DNA from: Bolinopsis microptera
Lineage: Eukaryota > Ctenophora > Tentaculata > Lobata > Bolinopsidae
DNA: 64,000 nt
Reading direction: 5' to 3'
Assembly (NCBI RefSeq): GCF_026151205.1
Contig: NC_087082.1
Coordinates: forward strand, 14,789,365 to 14,853,364
Program-made: the position numbers and the translations under genes
The notes under the pieces: model-generated
What the model saw: the letters and a program-made list of their open reading frames with translations, nothing else
Database searches by the model: none
What the model was told of the DNA's origin: nothing
Shown here: piece by piece, positions 59,885 to 64,000 of the stretch
Numbering within the stretch: position 1 is the stretch's first letter
Layout: each line of letters begins with the position of its first letter

Positions 59885-62800
59885 TCATATGTCCTGGTTG
59901 AATATCAAATCGTTGTTATCGTTGAATATGTATCCTCTGATAGTGGACCCCTCGATGAGATTGCCTGGCCACTCCCCTTTTACACGACATTGGACGATCT
60001 GGGAGTGAAAAATCCATTATGATACACACTCATCAAGGTAAACATATTAGTGAACGTAAATTTGTAATATAATAAGATGAATCATGCGTCATGTGAGCGG
60101 AGTTGGGAGCAGGTGCATATTCCTCCAATAATATATAACATAATATGTTCATTATATGCAAGCCTCTTGATTTATAATATGCATTGCTGCAGACGTGAGA
60201 CAACTACAAACTCAAGACTGCATCCAAACGATGCATGTATGAAATATACTTTGTTAGAGCTTTCGCTGACGTTGAGGTGGAAAAAAACAAGCCAATATCG
60301 AGTTTTGTAGCCACAATTGCCCCGGAATAAAACAGTAAAGGATCACAAGATAGTTAAGTGTCATCAAACAAATGATACGACGTATTCCAGGGTGATCTGC
60401 TGAAGACTCAACTAGTTTCGGCCTTTGAGGGCCATCCACAGGAGTGTCACCTAGCAGAAGTCAAAAATTTAATAAACTGATATCAGAAGAATATAAAGCA
60501 ATGAAAGGCATTAGTTTGGTCAAATCAAACGGAACATATTCTATCAGACTTTCAACTGACTATGGCAGGGTTAAAACAGTTTTAACGCTAGCAACGATCC
60601 CCTTTTACATAGTTCCACTAAAATGATAATTTAAGATTAAATGTGTATACTGTATAGTGATAGGTAGATAAAGTAAAAAATGTAATAAAACGGTAGGAAT
60701 AAAGTAAACTAAGCAAACGTAGTCGATACGTCATAAAACGAACTGCCCCAAACTCCAATTACTCCCGCGTAATTTCCCGCGTAATTCTAAGACTCCGATT
60801 TGCGCCGCCGCAAAGTTATTATAAAACTAAATTCAACACGTGCGACAAATATTTTCCAACATTAGAAAAGGATGCCATGGTCAAGCTATGGCATTAATAT
60901 ATTTCCACACCCAATACCAAACTTATTCTTTAGCCCGTGCCTCTTTACCACTGATAAGTATATTTTACTAAGACGATCCCGTCTAAAACCCAACTCAATT
61001 AAATCATCAGTAAACTTTAAAACTCTATCAGAAAAAGCAACAACGTTATTACAGATCCTAGAATATCTCACAACCTGTGAACAGTACGTGCCATATAATA
61101 CACTACTAGCTTGATTACTCATCAAAGGTTGAAACTTGACCACTTTAAAACCAAACTTATCCCTTTTATCATAAACTCTACAAGAAAACTTCCCCTCGCT
61201 ATTTATCGAAATATCAAGATCTAATACATTGGCGGCACTATCTACTTCATTTTCCTTATTAAGAGTTAGTAATACTAACCATATTAGTAAACATACGGTT
61301 AATTAATCTGAAAATCCATTGTAAAGTTACAAACTCATGGGGCAGAAAAAGAAACAAAGTGTAAACTCGGTGTACAAAAGTGAGAGCTAGGAAGCGGAAA
61401 ATATAGCCGTACACCCAGTGATAGAACGTGAGGTGTGACCTGAACCAAAGATAACATTAGTTACCACTGACCTTGCTCCTATTTAAACCAATTATCCTGG
61501 CTTTAAATCTCTCGATAAACATATCCTCAAACATATTCAGGTCATCTCTATTGCATTCACGGATAATCCCAAAGTTAAAACTAGAAAGTTTATCATCTAA
61601 CATTTCATAATGCACATCGTGAATGTGCAGAGCTAATGATGACTTATTATAATGTTCTGGTTTGAAAGCTGCTCTGTGGTTATTCATGCGTATATTAAGG
61701 GGTAGCCATGTCTGGCCAAAATAGAAGCCACTTGAACATAACTTACATTGAGCTACGTATATAACATTCCCATCACTACAATTTAGACTCATATCTAGTT
61801 CACATATCTGATTGTTAACAATAAATTTCCCATCAGCGTTATTTTCCGTGAGTTTGCAAGTCAGGCATCTTGGTCTTTTACATGCTTGTGATGAGGTGTT
61901 GTTGTCTCTTCTAGACTGTTCCACGTATTCTGCTGGTGTAGTGGCGAATTTTCTTCGTTTGAAGAGTTGGTCACTTATGTTACTGCCTCTTCTATTTGCG
62001 ATAGTGATGGATACGTTCTCACCAATTATGTGTTCGATAGTCTGTTTCTTAGATTCTAGGAACATTCTGAGGTCTTTTAGTTCTTTGCAGTATTGGGCAG
62101 ATAGTATCAAATTAGTAGAGGTTTCCTCCTTTTTCTCTACATCCGTTTTCTTAGGTTTCAGACGTTCATTCCTATCTACCAAATTCACCTTTTCTAGGAC
62201 AATCTTAAGTTCCTGCTCATCATAGCCACTTTTCTTCAGGTCCGAAATTATGTCTTTAGCTGCTTTATCAAATGCTTTCTCGTCTGAGCATATGGTTCTT
62301 GCTCGTAATAGTTGTGAATACGGGACGCTTTTGAATACATGAGGAGGGTGGTAGCTATTCCTTTGTAAAAATGATCTGTTATCTGTTGGTTTCTGGTATA
62401 ATAATATAAACTAGTTGAGTCTTCAGCAGATCACCCTGGAATACGTCGTATCATTTGTTTGATGACACTTAACTATCATGAAATATACTTGATACTGCCA
62501 TGCGCGGCGTACATAGCTTTGGCGTCCTGATCAATGTGCGCGCGCGCGCGATACCACGTGATGCGCACATGAATCAATCTACAGAACAACGCGTGTTACA
62601 TTTATTCCACAAATCATTCGCTTTTGCCAGCCAAACAGGTTTAAAGCCGAATCGAAGATATACAAGTCAAATATGTATGTCAAAAAGTATACACGAGACA
62701 TATCTAATAGTCATATCAAGTTACCTGTGCAGGTATATCGTAGTAAATGGGAGGTAGTTCACAAGCACCAGCCGTAGTAATGGTAACCACTTCACCGGTA

Positions 62801-63799
62801 TCAACAAGAAATACTGTGTGGTTTTCTGCTATAAGATCAGTGTTGAGCACTTGTCCGCGATATCTCGTCTCATCACTGAAAGATAATCACGTCATACATT
62901 TCTTTAGAAAACTACATAACAAGTATTACAATTCACAGCTAAGTTGAATATTACGTAGATTAATTGAGATGATTAGTTGAATTGTTACAATGTGACAAAA
63001 ACACAAAGACACTGAAATTAGAAAAATGTACCGCTGTCAGACTGATAAATTCAAATTAATAACTAATAGCACGAAGATACACTGAAATTACTAAAATGTA
63101 CCGCTGTCAGACTGATAAATTCAAATTAACAACTAATAGCACGAAGATACACTGAAATGACCGAACTAAAATTTACCGATGACAACCTAATATTAAGTCG
63201 CACTATTCGTAAATTAGAACATCTGAAGACTGCATCTCTGCCTAAGGTTTCATGTTGCAATATATACATAACATGTAGAGTGCCACATCAACATGTAGAT
63301 GCACGCATCTGAACTTATGCTACTCACAGCTTGACAGTGCAATATTTGCCTCCAGTGTACTTGTGGCATTCTTCCGTTTGCATTTTCTTGTTCCAGTCAC
63401 TAAAACTGTTGTCGACTGCATCTGTTTGATCTCCTGGTGTTTCTTTTAAAATCAGTGTTGCACCGTTCTCAGTTTCATGTCTTTTTAGGAGTTTGTAAAC
63501 GCAGATTTTGTTCAGGGACACAGGGTAATCTCGGATACTGAAACATGGTGTAAAATCATCTATTTTTATCATGACAAAAAATATACGCGATTTAAAAAGG
63601 ATTTTTTTCATTCTTATCACAGGTCCTTAGTCAGATGAAAACTCTCTAAAATCAGAATTTAAAATAAAAAAGAAGCCCCAACTCACGTTGTATATCTAAG
63701 AGCACCACTTGCAACACAAATCTTAACAAAGCTGGACTCAGTCATTTCGTTAACCACCAGAAAATCAACTCTTTCGTCATCGTACACCAACATGTCAAC
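59885..63799 (-). CDS. Tudor-domain protein, 3' four exons (5' end outside window)
   Basis: Exons on the minus strand: 63799-63687, 63537-63328, 62875-62725, 59998-59885. All phases agree: RYT-T-IRDYP, TVK-L-DETRY, IPAQ-IVQC. Together they encode MLVYDDERVDFLV, then a Tudor core GGKYCTVKL, DETRYRGQVLN, HTVFLVDTGEVVTI and LPPIYYDIPAQ. A final strand IVQCRVKGEWPGNLI ends at a stop after NQDI. The layout is that of extended Tudor domains (Tudor inside an SN-like fold), which bind methyl-arginine in Piwi proteins. Several aromatic-cage positions look substituted. The gene is incomplete at the right edge. Its last intron (59999-62724) is mostly a Penelope-like insertion. Confidence 0.8.
60886..61286 (-). 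pseudogene. reverse transcriptase C-terminal fragment
   Basis: An open minus-strand frame of about 133 codons: LLTLNKENEVDSAANVLDL, CRVYDKRDKFGFKVVKF, SVLYGTYCSQVVRYSRIC. The LDLDISI, YDKRDxFxF and SQxxRYxRxC motifs belong to a common invertebrate retroelement RT family, distinct from the Penelope frame next to it. It lacks the palm catalytic motifs. Confidence 0.7.
61457..62407 (-). CDS. Penelope-like RT C-terminus with GIY-YIG endonuclease (5' truncated)
   Basis: The frame is open from the inverted repeat at 62408 to a stop at 61457. It begins with a Penelope-type RT tail: QKPTDNRSFLQRNSYHPP, VPYSQLLRARTICSDE. The endonuclease follows: PRCLTCK, then NVIYVAQCKLC, FYFGQTWLPLNIRMNNHR and EDMFIERFKA. 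The CCHH-like Cys cluster before GIY-YIG and the modified GIY (VIYVAQ) and YIG (FYFGQT) are typical of Penelope elements. The catalytic Arg and Glu positions look kept. The RT palm is absent. Confidence 0.85.
   Translation of the reverse strand: MLLYQKPTDNRSFLQRNSYHPPHVFKSVPYSQLLRARTICSDEKAFDKAAKDIISDLKKSGYDEQELKIVLEKVNLVDRNERLKPKKTDVEKKEETSTNLILSAQYCKELKDLRMFLESKKQTIEHIIGENVSITIANRRGSNISDQLFKRRKFATTPAEYVEQSRRDNNTSSQACKRPRCLTCKLTENNADGKFIVNNQICELDMSLNCSDGNVIYVAQCKLCSSGFYFGQTWLPLNIRMNNHRAAFKPEHYNKSSLALHIHDVHYEMLDDKLSSFNFGIIRECNRDDLNMFEDMFIERFKARIIGLNRSKVSGN
63020..63165. repeat. 74-bp tandem duplication
   Basis: Two adjacent copies of a 74-bp unit containing ccgctgtcagactgataaat, inside an intron of the Tudor gene. 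Confidence 0.85.
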
Positions 63800-64000
63800 C
63801 TGGGGGTATTTTCTGGTACAATACAATTCTTAGTCCGTTTCTATACTTTAAAGACCTATTTTTGTTTACAGTCATTATGGCTCTATAATTTGGTGATCTA
63901 GATTTCCGCTGCAAGCCCATACTGATGCTCGAACGGCCAAACAGTTTCGGTAATTTACATTTGTACGCAGGGTTAGGTTATCATAGCAGATATTTTGTCT

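Larger units (their letters stand above)
60252..62477 (-). mobile_element. Penelope-like retroelement insertion with 13-bp duplication
   Basis: The unit is bounded by atgaaatatactt at 60239-60251 and 62478-62490. A 70-bp sequence is identical but inverted near both ends (60349-60418, 62408-62477). Inside are the C-terminus of a Penelope RT with its GIY-YIG domain and a second RT fragment. It lies wholly within the last intron of the Tudor gene. The RT core is missing, so it is not autonomous. Confidence 0.8.

Overview
The window reads as nuclear DNA of an AT-rich invertebrate animal. Genes have GT-AG introns of about 0.1 to 5 kb. Recognisable products are metazoan: cohesin RAD21, RBM45, the Vms1/ANKZF1 tRNA hydrolase, a multi-LDLa GPCR, a Tudor-domain protein and a DAZ/boule-like RRM protein. 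Selfish DNA is abundant: Helitrons, LINEs, a Penelope-like element, tRNA-derived SINEs, foldback elements and satellites. I lean weakly towards a cnidarian or another early-branching marine animal, but no sequence fixes the species. All exon structures were joined by hand from splice-site and phase agreement.

Layout. 1-5087: almost empty, with one possible minus-strand terminal exon. 5088-12401 (+): gene for a long charged helical protein with repeated GKL motifs and two alternative last exons, interrupted by a palindrome, Helitrons and a MITE, then followed by a palindromic minisatellite. 14321-15989 (+): two-exon gene for an unknown 147-residue protein. 17579-18420 (-): proline-rich, tyrosine-motif tail with a frame break. 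19860-20930 (+): three-exon, probably GPI-anchored single-Ig protein. 24427-27874 (-): LDLa GPCR with a 40-nt intron. 29272-29396 (+): orphan C2-domain exon. 29544-42260: mobile DNA, including a Helitron carrying a 3.6-kb G-ended foldback/CT-satellite element, a TTAA palindrome, a U6 snRNA-LINE chimera and a RAG-signal-like TIR element. 43225-50524 (+): RBM45 in ten exons. 51016-56631 (+): VMS1/ANKZF1, a single-exon conserved protein and RAD21, closely packed. 59190-63799 (-): a boule-like RRM ORF and a Tudor gene whose last intron carries a 2.2-kb Penelope-like insertion.

How it fits together. The housekeeping block 43-57 kb (RNA binding, ribosome rescue, cohesin) is all on the + strand. The right edge pairs two germline-type genes. 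Most novelty is in the mobile DNA. The chimera at 36872-39146 has a 6-bp duplication and a recoverable empty site. The element at 41113-42256 has CACAGTG ends whose repeats differ by one helical turn. Several unrelated foldbacks end in long G/C runs. One palindrome arm shows strongly one-sided T-to-C change.
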